A DNA stretch of 64,000 nt, taken from contig JAZPZY010000065.1 of NCBI GenBank assembly GCA_045544955.1, forward strand, positions 62,001 through 126,000, written 5' to 3'. This DNA is from SIG701 sp045544955 (GTDB taxonomy: Bacteria; Bacillota; Clostridia; Oscillospirales; CAG-272). The first letter of the stretch is position 1. Every line of letters begins with the position of its first letter. The position numbers and the translations under genes are program-made. Shown piece by piece: positions 23,976 through 33,000 of this stretch. The notes under the pieces are model-generated. The model was not told the origin of the DNA and made no database searches. It saw nothing but the letters and a program-made list of their open reading frames with translations.

Positions 23976-24629
23976 TTATTTCTTTCTGCCGCGCTTCTGA
24001 TAGTCGGCATTGATATCATCGCTCCAATCCTCCCCGAGAGATGCGCTTGCTCTGACGCTGCAAACGGCTTTCGCAACCGATTCATAGAGGATCTGTGTAC
24101 CCTCTCCGTCGACATTATAGTTTACGGCTCTGTCACGGCTGATGCCGTAGCGTGCGGCAGTCTCAACGGCGTCAATATTCGCTCCGATGAACAGGAACTC
24201 CCAACCGTATTTCTCCTTCTGACGCTCGATCATCTTCTTGACCTGCTCGCTTGTGTAACGGTGGCTTGCGTTCTCCTGTCCGTCCGTTGTGATAACGAAC
24301 ATCGTATGCTCTGGCACATCCTCGGGCCGAGCGTACTTGTGAATATTCCCGATGTGGTGAATGGCGCCGCCGATTGCATCAATCAACGCCGTGCAGCCGC
24401 GAACCGTATAGTCCTTGTCGGTCATCTTGGGGATGTCACCGAGCGTCACGCGATCATGCAAAACCTCACTCACGTCATCGAAAAGCACGGTAGAAACGTA
24501 ACAGCCGCCGTCCTGCTTTTTCTGCTTTTCAATCATCGCGTTGAAGCCGCCGATGGTGTCGCTTTCAAGTCCCGCCATAGATCCGCTTCTGTCCAAAATA
24601 AATACGAGTTCGGTAACGTTGTTTTTCAT
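23976..24629 (-). CDS. VWA-domain protein
   Basis: A 217-residue soluble von Willebrand factor A domain. The metal-ion-dependent adhesion site is visible as DRSGSM (about 13-18), with the conserved threonine in GCTALID and the aspartate in TTDGQEN. No signal peptide or membrane anchor is present, so it is cytoplasmic, like the TerY/CoxE-type VWA proteins that act as partners of ATPases or phosphatases. It follows an HD-domain gene and a macrodomain gene on the same strand. The start is ATG 24629 behind AGAGAGG; a longer frame from a TTG at 24707 runs through the upstream regulatory element. Partner and role unknown. Confidence 0.8.
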   Translation of the reverse strand: MKNNVTELVFILDRSGSMAGLESDTIGGFNAMIEKQKKQDGGCYVSTVLFDDVSEVLHDRVTLGDIPKMTDKDYTVRGCTALIDAIGGAIHHIGNIHKYARPEDVPEHTMFVITTDGQENASHRYTSEQVKKMIERQKEKYGWEFLFIGANIDAVETAARYGISRDRAVNYNVDGEGTQILYESVAKAVCSVRASASLGEDWSDDINADYQKRGRKK

Positions 24630-24661
24630 AATAGAAAACCTCTCTTTCCTTTGATGTCTAT

Positions 24662-24708
24662 ATTGTACATCAACGAAAGAGAGGTTTGGTCGCATGGCAG
24701 GCGACAAA
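24662..24708 (-). promoter_or_regulatory. 47-bp intergenic element, copy 1 (upstream of VWA gene)
   Basis: On the minus strand it begins TTTGTCGC and continues GCGACCAAA (an 8-bp stem with a one-base bulge), then CCTCTCTTT and TTGATGTACAAT. It lies five bases after the HD gene stop and carries a TACAAT -10-like end. About 41 of 47 bases agree with copy 2. It may be a terminator for the upstream gene joined to a promoter for the next. Confidence 0.6.
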
Positions 24709-24713
24709 TTATA

Positions 24714-25787
24714 TTATCCACAAATCGTAAACTGTCTGCACCACTCGTCTTCTATATATTCCGCCTGCTTTCGTGAAAGCTGCGGCATCTCTCCGGTGGA
24801 AAGTCCCAGGCTGAAATATCTGCGGATTTCATTCGTCGTCTTTTTCAAGGAATCTATTTGTGCGGAAACTTCTCCTGCAATATACTCCTCATAAGAAAAC
24901 CAAAACTGCGGCAAGGATTTACGCAAGCAATAATGTTCTCCTGACAGGCTGATCTGATGCAAGACCTCTGCATCCTTGTCAAGATAATATTTGACAAATA
25001 CATCCTTGTAAAGCGTATTAAATTCCCAGTAAAGGTCAGCACATCCCTTATGATGTTGCAATGTGGAGAGTGCATCGTCAATGCCGCCGTAATACCATGC
25101 CTGCTTTTTTGCGGGAGCATTGAAGCGTTCCCAAAGCTTGTCACCAAGATTTCGGAAATCGTAAGCGATGCTCCGTAGATTGGCGAGCTTATCGGCAAGG
25201 ATCAACTGCTTGACTCGATGCGGAGCCGAAGAAAGCGTGTCGATCGTGTGCTGTTTGCGCTCTTCCCATGTCTTGCTTTTGTCCTCGCTGTTTGAGGCAA
25301 CCAGATCGGCAACGTCATTGCCGAAACGCTCACGGATTTCCTCCAACGTGGTATCCGTATCTTCAACCGTATCATGAAGCACACCCGCAATCAGTAATTC
25401 GGTGTCTGCTCTCATGGAATAGAGGATCTGCAAAACCTCCAGAGGATGCAAAACGTACGGAATGTTCGTCCCTTTTCTCGTCTGCCCGGCGTGACACTCG
25501 GTAGCAAAATGAATCGCATCGTCAAGTCTTTGGTTTGCCGTGCGTTGTAATTCCCGCCACTCCTCATAGAGCGTTGCCGCCTCGTCTTTCGTAATCGGTG
25601 TGAAATAACTCATCATAGTCTCGGACTCAAAATAGTCCCAAAAGTTCGACTTGTGAAACCATTCGCTTCCAAAGCGGCAGAAGCCATATGCCTCATCATC
25701 GGCATCGACTATGTAGAGTGTTTCGCTATTATAGAGGTGCACCTCTTTTGCGGATCTGATCTCAGCGGCAGTAAATTGCTTGTTCAT
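24714..25787 (-). CDS. HD-domain protein resembling small alarmone hydrolases
   Basis: A 357-residue protein. Residues about 90-210 form an HD hydrolase domain with all landmarks of the RelA/SpoT/MESH1 hydrolase branch: HAGQTRKGTNIPYVLHPLEV, then GVLHDTVEDTDTTLEEI (the HD-ED pair), and LILADKLANLRS. There is no synthetase domain. The N-terminal 80 residues and the C-terminal 140 residues (Trp/Tyr-rich, predicted mixed helix) are not recognised. The activity is likely hydrolysis of (p)ppGpp or a related nucleotide, inferred from the motifs. It lies between macrodomain and VWA genes with its own upstream element. ATG 25787 is preceded by AAGGAGAG. Confidence 0.75.
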   Translation of the reverse strand: MNKQFTAAEIRSAKEVHLYNSETLYIVDADDEAYGFCRFGSEWFHKSNFWDYFESETMMSYFTPITKDEAATLYEEWRELQRTANQRLDDAIHFATECHAGQTRKGTNIPYVLHPLEVLQILYSMRADTELLIAGVLHDTVEDTDTTLEEIRERFGNDVADLVASNSEDKSKTWEERKQHTIDTLSSAPHRVKQLILADKLANLRSIAYDFRNLGDKLWERFNAPAKKQAWYYGGIDDALSTLQHHKGCADLYWEFNTLYKDVFVKYYLDKDAEVLHQISLSGEHYCLRKSLPQFWFSYEEYIAGEVSAQIDSLKKTTNEIRRYFSLGLSTGEMPQLSRKQAEYIEDEWCRQFTICG

Positions 25788-25818
25788 ATCTGCTCTCCTT
25801 TGCGTTTTTTACATATGC

Positions 25819-25865
25819 ATTATACATCAATAAAAGAGAGGTTTGGTCGCATAGGAAGCGACAAA
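25819..25865 (-). promoter_or_regulatory. 47-bp intergenic element, copy 2 (upstream of HD gene)
   Basis: Near-identical to the element at 24662-24708: TTTGTCGC, a short spacer, GCGACCAAACCTCTCTTT and TTGATGTATAAT. Here the -10 part is a perfect TATAAT. It starts three bases after the macrodomain gene stop. No convincing -35 hexamer is found at 16-18 bases, so an activator or the stem may matter. Confidence 0.65.
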
Positions 25866-25867
25866 TA

Positions 25868-26887
25868 TTATGCCCCCAACAAACTCTGATCAAACGCAAA
25901 CAGAGCCTCGTTTATCTCAAAAACATTGTAATTGCCTTTACTTATAAAGTATTCGATGATAATATCGAACTTATTGCTATGAGATAGCGCGAACCCAGCC
26001 TTGCGAAGCATATCTTCAGTTTCAGCCAAAGAAAGTTCCAGGGAAATTGCAAACGCAATCGCGGTGGATTTGCTGGGCTTATAATGAACGTCACCGCGGA
26101 TTTTGGAGAACAGCTTTCTGTCAATGTTTGCCTTCTTATAGCATTCGGCATCGGTCATGCCTTTTTCATCGATCTTGCGAAGAAGCATCTGAGAAAAGCT
26201 CTCGTCCATCTGCCGCAGTTTCTCATCCAGATCGTCCCCTGCCAGCATGGCTTTGCATTCGCATATTTCCGAGAGAACAACATCGGCCTTTTTCCGCTTT
26301 GCAAGAGAAGCCACGGAGGCGTTCATCCGCATACTCTCACGACGATAATCCGTATGCTCGTCCACGTAAATTTCGTCGATGTATTCGGCAATATCCGAGA
26401 ACAGCTTCTCGCTGATCTTGTACGCAGCCTTATCAAAAATTACGATATAAACCGACATTTCGTTTTCAAGCAGAAAGTCGCTGATAACATCGATAGCAAC
26501 CTTTAAGGCTTGATCTTTAGGGTATCTGTACGCCCCCGAAGAGATAAGAGGAAAAGCCACAGTTTCGCAGTTATGCTCCTTTGCAAGAGCCAATGACTCC
26601 CGGTAGCAGGATTCCAGCAGTGCCTTTTCACCGTGCTTGCCGTCATTGTAGATGGGGCCGACGGTATGTATTACATACTTCGCAGGCAGATTATATCCGC
26701 CCGTGATCTTCGCCTTACCCGTCCTACAGCCGCCAAGCGTTCTGCACTCGGCGAGAAGTCCGGCACCTGCGGCACGGTGAATCGCACCGTCAACACCCCC
26801 GCCGCCGAGCAGCGACTCGTTGGCAGCATTTACGATGGCATCCACCGTCATTTTTGTTATATCGTTTCTTACTATTTCAAGCGGCAT
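25868..26887 (-). CDS. Macrodomain protein with a C-terminal helical extension
   Basis: A 339-residue protein. The first 175 residues are a macrodomain: DAIVNAANESLLGGGGVDGA and IHRAAG for the ADP-ribose site, VIHTVGP, and FPLISSGAYRYP for the distal ribose loop. These match the hydrolytic MacroD/YmdB group that removes ADP-ribose or its O-acetyl ester. Residues about 210-339 are helical, with RKLFSKIRGDVHYKPSKSTA resembling a helix-turn-helix of the kind fused to macrodomains in Clostridia. It has its own promoter at 26954-26982. ATG 26887 follows AAAGGGG. First gene of the macro-HD-VWA set. Confidence 0.87.
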   Translation of the reverse strand: MPLEIVRNDITKMTVDAIVNAANESLLGGGGVDGAIHRAAGAGLLAECRTLGGCRTGKAKITGGYNLPAKYVIHTVGPIYNDGKHGEKALLESCYRESLALAKEHNCETVAFPLISSGAYRYPKDQALKVAIDVISDFLLENEMSVYIVIFDKAAYKISEKLFSDIAEYIDEIYVDEHTDYRRESMRMNASVASLAKRKKADVVLSEICECKAMLAGDDLDEKLRQMDESFSQMLLRKIDEKGMTDAECYKKANIDRKLFSKIRGDVHYKPSKSTAIAFAISLELSLAETEDMLRKAGFALSHSNKFDIIIEYFISKGNYNVFEINEALFAFDQSLLGA

Positions 26888-26953
26888 AGGTGCACCCCTT
26901 TAATTCAAGTTATTTTCGTTATCGTAATATCGTGACATCTAAATCATACTTTG

Positions 26954-26982
26954 ATTATATGTTAAGTATTTAGACTTGTCAG
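26954..26982 (-). promoter_or_regulatory. Promoter of the macrodomain gene
   Basis: On the minus strand CTGACA (26977-26982), 17-base spacer, TATAAT (26954-26959), about 65 bases before the start codon. Confidence 0.7.
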
Positions 26983-27002
26983 TGAACGATTTTGTGGTTT
27001 CC

Positions 27003-27040
27003 AAAGAAAGCCAAGCACTTGGAAGTACCTGGCTTTCTTT
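27003..27040 (-). terminator. Hairpin downstream of the VanZ gene
   Basis: AAAGAAAGCCA (27003-27013) and TGGCTTTCTTT (27030-27040) form an 11-bp perfect stem. It separates the VanZ-xpt-flavoprotein operon from the macrodomain promoter. Confidence 0.6.
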
Positions 27041-27107
27041 TCGAATAACGCCGCCAATTCAAAGCCAACGCAATGGCAGGGAAGTTTTGTTCTTAAAGTC
27101 CAACATA

Positions 27108-27551
27108 TCAGGATAGCCTTTGGCTCAGCCGGTACACACCGTATCCAATCGCCGCACCTGCCAGATTCAAAAGCAGATCGTCAATATCCATACTGCCCAG
27201 CAGTGTGATGAGCTGAAGCACCTCGATACAGATCACCGCAGCAGCCGACCACAGCATGGTACGGCAAAACGCACCCGTTTTTTTGAACACCGCCGGCACG
27301 AAAAATCCCAAAGGTATGAACATGATCACATTGCCAAGGAGATTGATAATGGCGTGGCTTCGCCCGCCGCCGTGCAGATCGGCAAGAAATCCGCCGATCG
27401 TGCGAAACGGAACCAGATTGACGTTCTCCGCCAGCCGGGCAAGGCTGTATCCGCCGCTCCATCCGGCCGTCCGCTGACCGAACAGCAGCCAAAGCATGAG
27501 AAGGACGTACGCCGCGAAAGCCACGGAGGAAATGAGCCTTTTTTTATTCAT
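27108..27551 (-). CDS. VanZ-family membrane protein
   Basis: A 147-residue protein with about four membrane helices. NLVPFRTI, INLLGNVIMFIPLGFFVP, WSAAAVICIEVLQLI and MDIDDLLLNLAGAAIGYGVY are the four conserved blocks of the VanZ family. VanZ itself gives low-level teicoplanin resistance; most chromosomal homologues have no known role beyond envelope association. The ATG at 27551 follows the xpt stop directly (TAAATG), so it is translated by coupling. It is the last gene of the operon. Confidence 0.87.
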   Translation of the reverse strand: MNKKRLISSVAFAAYVLLMLWLLFGQRTAGWSGGYSLARLAENVNLVPFRTIGGFLADLHGGGRSHAIINLLGNVIMFIPLGFFVPAVFKKTGAFCRTMLWSAAAVICIEVLQLITLLGSMDIDDLLLNLAGAAIGYGVYRLSQRLS

Positions 27552-28133
27552 TTACTGTTCTCTGAACGTGATCGTTCCGGTTTCCGCATCCATGGCATCA
27601 ATGATGGCCAGAGACTCCAGTTGATATCCCAAATTGCGGATCACCTTGCCGCCGATCTGGAAGCCCTTTTCAATCACGATACCCAGTCCTTCCACCGACG
27701 CACCGGCGGATTCGGTAATGGAGATAAGCCCCTGCAAGGCACAGCCGTTGGCCAGAAAATCGTCAATGATCAGCACGTGATCCTCTGCACACAGAAATTT
27801 CTTGGAGACGATCACCTGATTCTTGTTTTTATGGGTGAAGGATTCCACGTCCGCCACGTACATATCACCGTCGATGTTGATGGACTTGGATTTTTTGGCA
27901 AAGACCATAGGCACGCCGAACTCCCGGGCAACGAATGCGGCAATACCGATGCCGGAGGCTTCGATGGTCAGCACCTTGGTAACGGTCTTACCGGCAAACC
28001 GCCGCTTGAACTCCCGGCCGATCTCTTCGATCAGCGAAATGTCCATCTGATGGTTCAGAAAGCTGTCCACCTTCAGAACGTTGCCGGATTTTACGATGCC
28101 GTCTTTTACGATTCTTTCTTCCAGAAAATTCAT
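27552..28133 (-). CDS. xpt: Xanthine phosphoribosyltransferase
   Basis: Converts xanthine and PRPP to XMP in purine salvage. The 193 residues match Xpt throughout: NFLEERIVKDG at the N terminus, FLNHQMD, TIEASGIGIA, and the PRPP loop VLIIDDFLANGCAL. No xanthine permease (pbuX) follows; a VanZ protein takes that place. No purine riboswitch is visible in the 15-base gap before it, consistent with cotranscription with the upstream flavoprotein gene. ATG 28133 follows AAAGGAGA. Confidence 0.94.
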   Translation of the reverse strand: MNFLEERIVKDGIVKSGNVLKVDSFLNHQMDISLIEEIGREFKRRFAGKTVTKVLTIEASGIGIAAFVAREFGVPMVFAKKSKSINIDGDMYVADVESFTHKNKNQVIVSKKFLCAEDHVLIIDDFLANGCALQGLISITESAGASVEGLGIVIEKGFQIGGKVIRNLGYQLESLAIIDAMDAETGTITFREQ

Positions 28134-28148
28134 ATGTGTATCTCCTTT

Positions 28149-29516
28149 TTATTCTTGTACGATATTTCTTGCAACGTGTACGCCGCTGGCCGATGCGTGG
28201 GAGAGAGAATGGGTAATGCCGCTGCCGTCCCCGATAATATACAGCCCGGGATAACAGGTCTCAAGGTGGCTGTTGACCTCCACTTCCATATTGTAGAATT
28301 TGACCTCCACGCCGTACAGCAGAGTATCCTCGTTGGCAGTACCGGGAGCAACTTTATCAAGGGCGTAGATCATTTCCATAATGCCGTCCAGGATCCGCTT
28401 GGGAAGAACCAGGCTCAGATCGCCCGGTGTTGCACTCAGCGTAGGCGTTATAAACGCCTCGTTCAGCCGGCCGGGCGTCGTCCGCCGTCCCCGTATCAGA
28501 TCGCCGAACCGCTGGACGATAACACCGCCGCCCAGCATATTACTGAGCCGGGCAATAGATTCGCCGTAGTCGTTGGAATCCTTGAAGGGTTCGGAGAAAT
28601 GCTGTGCAACCAGAAGGGCGAAGTTGGTGTTTTCCGTCTGTTTTGCGGGATCCTCGTAGCTGTGTCCGTTTACGGTAATGATGCCGTTGGTATTTTCGTT
28701 TACCACCGCCCCCTTGGGGTTCATGCAGAAGGTTCGCACCTTATCGCCGTATTTTTCAGTACGGTAGACGATTTTGCTCTCGTACAGTTCGTCCGTCAGA
28801 TGGGCAAACACGGCGGCGGGAAGCTCCACACGCACGCCCAGATCCACCCGGTTGGATTTGGTGGGAATATCCAACTCCCGACACACCTTTTCCATCCACT
28901 TGCTTCCGCTTCGTCCCACGGACACGATACACGTATCGCAGGTATACATGGCATCCGCACATTTCACCGCATAGCCGCCGGGAATGATCTTGATGCTCTG
29001 CACGGGGGTATCAAAGAAGAAATTCACCTTATCCTTCAGATACGCATACAGATTTTCCAGAACGATATAGTTTATATCAGTTCCCAGATGACGCACGGAT
29101 GCGTCCAGCAGATGCAGATCGTTCTGAATGCAGAGCGTTTTGAACCGTGTACCGGCGGTGGAATACAGCTTCGTCCCTTCCCCGCCGAACCGCAGATTGA
29201 TGTCATCCACATAACGCATCAGATCCAGTGCCTGCGATTTTCCGATGTACTCATACAGCGTACCGCCGAAATCGTTGGTAATATTATATTTTCCGTCCGA
29301 AAATGCACCGGCACCGCCGAAACCGCTCATGATGGAGCAGCTTTTGCATCCGATACAGCTTTTCACCTTGTCTCCGTCAATGGGACAGCGGCGTTTCTCC
29401 AACGCATGACCGGCCTCAAAAACGGCCACCTTCATATCCGGTTTATGCTGCATCAGCTCGTATGCGGCAAAAATACCGCCGGGTCCGGCCCCGATAATGA
29501 TTATATCGTAATTCAT
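28149..29516 (-). CDS. FAD-dependent dehydrogenase (COG2509-like)
   Basis: A 455-residue flavoprotein. The N terminus NYDIIIIGAGPGGIFAAYEL is the FAD dinucleotide fold, and IIGDGSGITHSLSHASASG near the C terminus is the second FAD-contact motif. Between them, CIGCKSCSIMSGFGGAGAFSDGKYN contains a Cys-rich segment typical of this uncharacterised dehydrogenase group. The substrate is unknown; members often sit near nucleotide metabolism, and here it heads an operon with xpt. ATG 29516 is set by GGAGGTTTTT; the frame is open further upstream without a ribosome site. Confidence 0.8.
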   Translation of the reverse strand: MNYDIIIIGAGPGGIFAAYELMQHKPDMKVAVFEAGHALEKRRCPIDGDKVKSCIGCKSCSIMSGFGGAGAFSDGKYNITNDFGGTLYEYIGKSQALDLMRYVDDINLRFGGEGTKLYSTAGTRFKTLCIQNDLHLLDASVRHLGTDINYIVLENLYAYLKDKVNFFFDTPVQSIKIIPGGYAVKCADAMYTCDTCIVSVGRSGSKWMEKVCRELDIPTKSNRVDLGVRVELPAAVFAHLTDELYESKIVYRTEKYGDKVRTFCMNPKGAVVNENTNGIITVNGHSYEDPAKQTENTNFALLVAQHFSEPFKDSNDYGESIARLSNMLGGGVIVQRFGDLIRGRRTTPGRLNEAFITPTLSATPGDLSLVLPKRILDGIMEMIYALDKVAPGTANEDTLLYGVEVKFYNMEVEVNSHLETCYPGLYIIGDGSGITHSLSHASASGVHVARNIVQE

Positions 29517-29903
29517 AAAAACCTCCAAGCAGTAAAAAACAACGCAGGCAAAAAACGCCCTTGTGTTCTTCCCATTATACCATACATTCGACAAAGAATC
29601 AATCCGTACGCCAATATCCGTGCCGCAAAATCTTTTTTTCCTGTTACGGTGAAAGATTTATTTCGATATAGGGATGATGCAGTAAAACCGACACGACAAT
29701 TGCGAAAAAAGCAAAAAACACCTCTCTTCCCCGCCCGGCAACACCGGTGCCGCCCCGGACGAAATACACTTGCAAGGCAGTGAGAGACAAGGAATCTCTC
29801 ACTGTCTTTTCATAAAACGACCCCGCCGCAGCGGCACAAAAAGCCACTTTTTTTCTGTGCAGAAGCCGGCAAAAACCACCCTCTGAAAAAAGCAAAAATC
29901 TGC
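29517..29903. other. Intergenic region without convincing genes
   Basis: Between the divergent flavoprotein gene and the giant surface-protein gene. It is AT-rich near 29570-29720. A perfect 10-bp hairpin (CAGTGAGAGA 29778-29787, TCTCTCACTG 29795-29804, then TCTTTTC) is present, but no plus-strand gene ends before it. An 83-codon minus-strand frame at 29644-29895 has no ribosome site or recognisable content. Confidence 0.5.
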
Positions 29904-29905
29904 AT

Positions 29906-29935
29906 ACCGTTCGTTCCCTTCAGGATACCATTCGT
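29906..29935 (+). promoter_or_regulatory. LytTR-type direct-repeat binding site
   Basis: ACCGTTCGT (29906-29914) and ACCATTCGT (29927-29935) are 9-bp direct repeats separated by exactly 12 bp, within a longer tandem 21/23-bp unit (29904-29947). The first matches the LytTR consensus [TA][AC][CA]GTTN[AG][TG] at every position and the second at eight of nine. Centred about 48 and 69 bases before the expected start point, it is in the usual activator position. A LytTR response regulator is encoded at 41835-42557. Confidence 0.7.
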
Positions 29936-29963
29936 TCCCTCTTCAGGTAAACAGAAAAATATG

Positions 29964-29972
29964 TGATATAAT
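29964..29972 (+). promoter_or_regulatory. Extended -10 promoter of the giant surface-protein gene
   Basis: TGATATAAT is a perfect extended -10. No -35 hexamer is present at 16-18 bases, which fits a promoter that needs an activator bound at the upstream direct repeats. A further half-site-like ACCGTTCGC lies in the leader at 30006-30014. Confidence 0.6.
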
Positions 29973-30064
29973 TATGATGTAATTTTTTAGGTGCACCGTT
30001 TTATTACCGTTCGCTAACGTAAAGAAAAGGTGTGCCAAAGTACTTTTTCAGGAGGAACTATGCA

Positions 30065-33000
30065 ATGAAAAAGAGGCTTCTCAGCTGGCTGCTTCTCTTC
30101 TGTATGCTGTTCTCACTGCTCCCCGCTTCGGTGATGTCAGTGGTTGCGACAGAAGTAAAGAATGCAGTCGAAATGAACGTCAATCCTTTTCAGGATGTGA
30201 AAAAGGATGACTGGTATTACGATGCGGTACAGTATGCCCGCATCAACGGATTCTTTACCGGAATCACAGAAAACACCTTCTCCCCCGCCGGCACCATGAC
30301 CCGTGGTATGTTCGTCACGGTTCTTGGCCGCATGGCAGGAGTGGATGTGAATACATATTCGGGCGTGTCCGCCTTCTCGGACGTTCCGCTTTCGGCATAT
30401 TACGCCCCCTACGTTCAGTGGGCAGCCAAATACGGAATTACCAATGGCACCGGCGGCGACACATTCTCGCCCGATATGATGATCACCCGCCAGCAGATGG
30501 CAGTGTTCTTCGTTCGGTATTTTGAAGAGTTCGGCGTCAACTATCAGACGGGAGCCGGCGTTACCTCCGTGCCCATGGATTTCTCCTCCGTGGCAGATTA
30601 CGCCCAGCCTGCCGTTCTGAAGCTGTGGTCCAACGGTTTGATGAACGGCGACGGCGTGAATTTCAATCCCGGAAATAACGCCAGCCGTGCGGAAGCCGCC
30701 ACGCTGTGCATGCGTACGGACCGGGCGATTCCCGCATGGAACAAGGAACCAGGCGTTCTCAGCGATCGGGTAAGCATTGCGTATCCGCCCGTGGAGGATT
30801 CCTCTTCTGAGACGCCTCCCGTGCCCAGTGATACGCCCACCGGCACGACTCCCGTGCAGCCTAACGGATGGACTTCCAGCCTCTGGCCCGGCTACATACC
30901 TTCCTGGAGCCAGACGGACTGCCAGGTTACCTTCATCACCAACGGCGGACAGGCGCTGAATCCGAAAGTGGTGCAGAAAGGAACACTGGTTTCCGCCCTG
31001 CCCACGCCGTACCGCGAGGACTTTATCTTTACCGGCTGGTATTACGATAACGCTTTGACGAAGCTGGCGGCGGAAAACGATGTCATCTCCTCGGACGTAG
31101 TTCTTTACGCAGGCTATTTGCAGACGGAAAAGCTGACGCCGGTGGAATCTCCCACCTTCGCTTCGGCTACGGACGTTGCCTCTGACTTTACTGTTGTTTT
31201 GTATTCCACGGATCCCACCCTCACCGCACAGCAGGTGCAGAGCGCCATTGAGGTGGAAGTGGTTGCCGACAGCAGCCAGACCGATCTGTTCGTGGTCATG
31301 GGCGGCGGCGGCGTTTACACCGTATCCGGCAACGGCGGTTTTGACGCCGGTAAGACCTTCCGGGTCACCCTGCACGACACGCGGCTGACCTTCAAGGATC
31401 AGCTTGCAACGGTCCGCGAGTTCAACTTCACCACGAAAAAAGAGCAGGTCATGAACCTGACCGTGGCCAAGGGCATGCTGTATATCCATATGGATGAGAT
31501 CAGCAATATCGTAAACGACGGTAAGGCAGTTCAGTCTCTGAGCATCGCCCTGTACGAGGCAGAGGTTGACGGCACCGTAGGCCCGGCCGATCTGACCGTG
31601 GGCAGCTTTACGTATAACGGTCCCCTTACCTTGCAGGTAGGTGACGTGGCGGCCGTTTACGCCGGACTGCGTCCCGATCTGCGTACGCTGGAAAGCACCA
31701 GTGAGGAAAACGGCGACCTTGCGTACGTAGAGATCATCGACGTTACCGGAAACCGTATCAGCTATAAGAACGCCACGGCAGAGCAGGTTATCTTTACGCC
31801 GGACGTTTTGCCGATCCCCGTGGAAAACGATCTGGATACGGCTATGGATACGGTCACGCTCCAGAACAAATATCTTGATTTCTCCGCAGACGTGTATGCC
31901 AACATGGATCTGGATTCCCAGACCACGGTGGACGTGGGCGACTATCTGCTCCTCTACACGGGTGTGATCGGCGAGAACGAAATGCTGGTCGGCTACGGTG
32001 AGATCCTGGGCGTTTCCACTATCGATGAAGTAACCGTTATCACTTATATCCCCGTTACCTGGGAAGACGTACAGAGTGCCATGGACGTGTACGTGCAGAA
32101 TCAGGTGCAGGGCTCCGAAGTGCTGGAAGGCGTGGATGTTGCACACCTGGAATCAGCCGTGGAGCAGCAGGCCATCGACAGCGGATTTGCCGAAGAGGCC
32201 GCTCTGTATCTGGCGTCTCTGGCATTGGCAACCGACAGCTTCACCCAGTGGAAGGATGACGTCAACCTGAACGACGTCCGCTTCACACTGGATGACGGCT
32301 CGCCGCTTTCTCCCGAAGAGATCCGTCTGATGGCCGGGGGCAACAAGGTAAAGGTGGAGAGAGAAAAACTGAAGGCCTCCATCTCCACGCACCTGCAGCA
32401 TTTTGAAGGATACTCGGGCCTTCGTCTTACTTTGGACGTGGGCATCAAGATCACGATCACTCCCAGTGAAAACATCGACGGTGCTCTGGTGATCACCGTA
32501 ACCGGCTCCTTCGAGCAGGAGATGCGTATTGCCATCGGTGCCTCCAGTGAAGCCGTGTGGAAGGTATGGGGCATTTTCCCCTATATCGCCGAATATCGTG
32601 TAACCGCCAACGTTGACCTCTTTGACTACACCGGTATCGAGATCGAAGCACAGATGATCACCGCGGAAAAAGAGGACGACGAGGACGAAGACGATAAAAA
32701 GGACGACGATAAAAAGGAATCCAGCGGCAACGCAAAGGTAGACGCCATCACCGAGAAGATCAACAAAGGCATCGACATTGCCAAGCAGATCAAGGAGATC
32801 CTCGATACCAAGGAAGAGGAAGACGGTGAAGGCAAGGACGACGGCGCCGAGACCATCAATAACGCTCTCCAGAAAAAGTATAAGGAAATGCTGGAAAGCG
32901 AAGCCGAATGGGTCAACCTGATCGAAAAAGAGCTGGTGAAAAAGGAACTCCACACGCCGCCCATGCTGCCGATCATTGCCATCAAGTTTGCGGCAACGTT

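Noticed and set aside
24662..25865. 47-bp elements as integron attC sites
   Set aside because: The inverse core and core sites (RYYYAAC, GTTRRRY) and the large palindromic fold are absent, and no integron integrase is present.
29778..29804. Perfect hairpin as a plus-strand terminator
   Set aside because: No plus-strand gene ends before it, so I list it only as part of the intergenic region.
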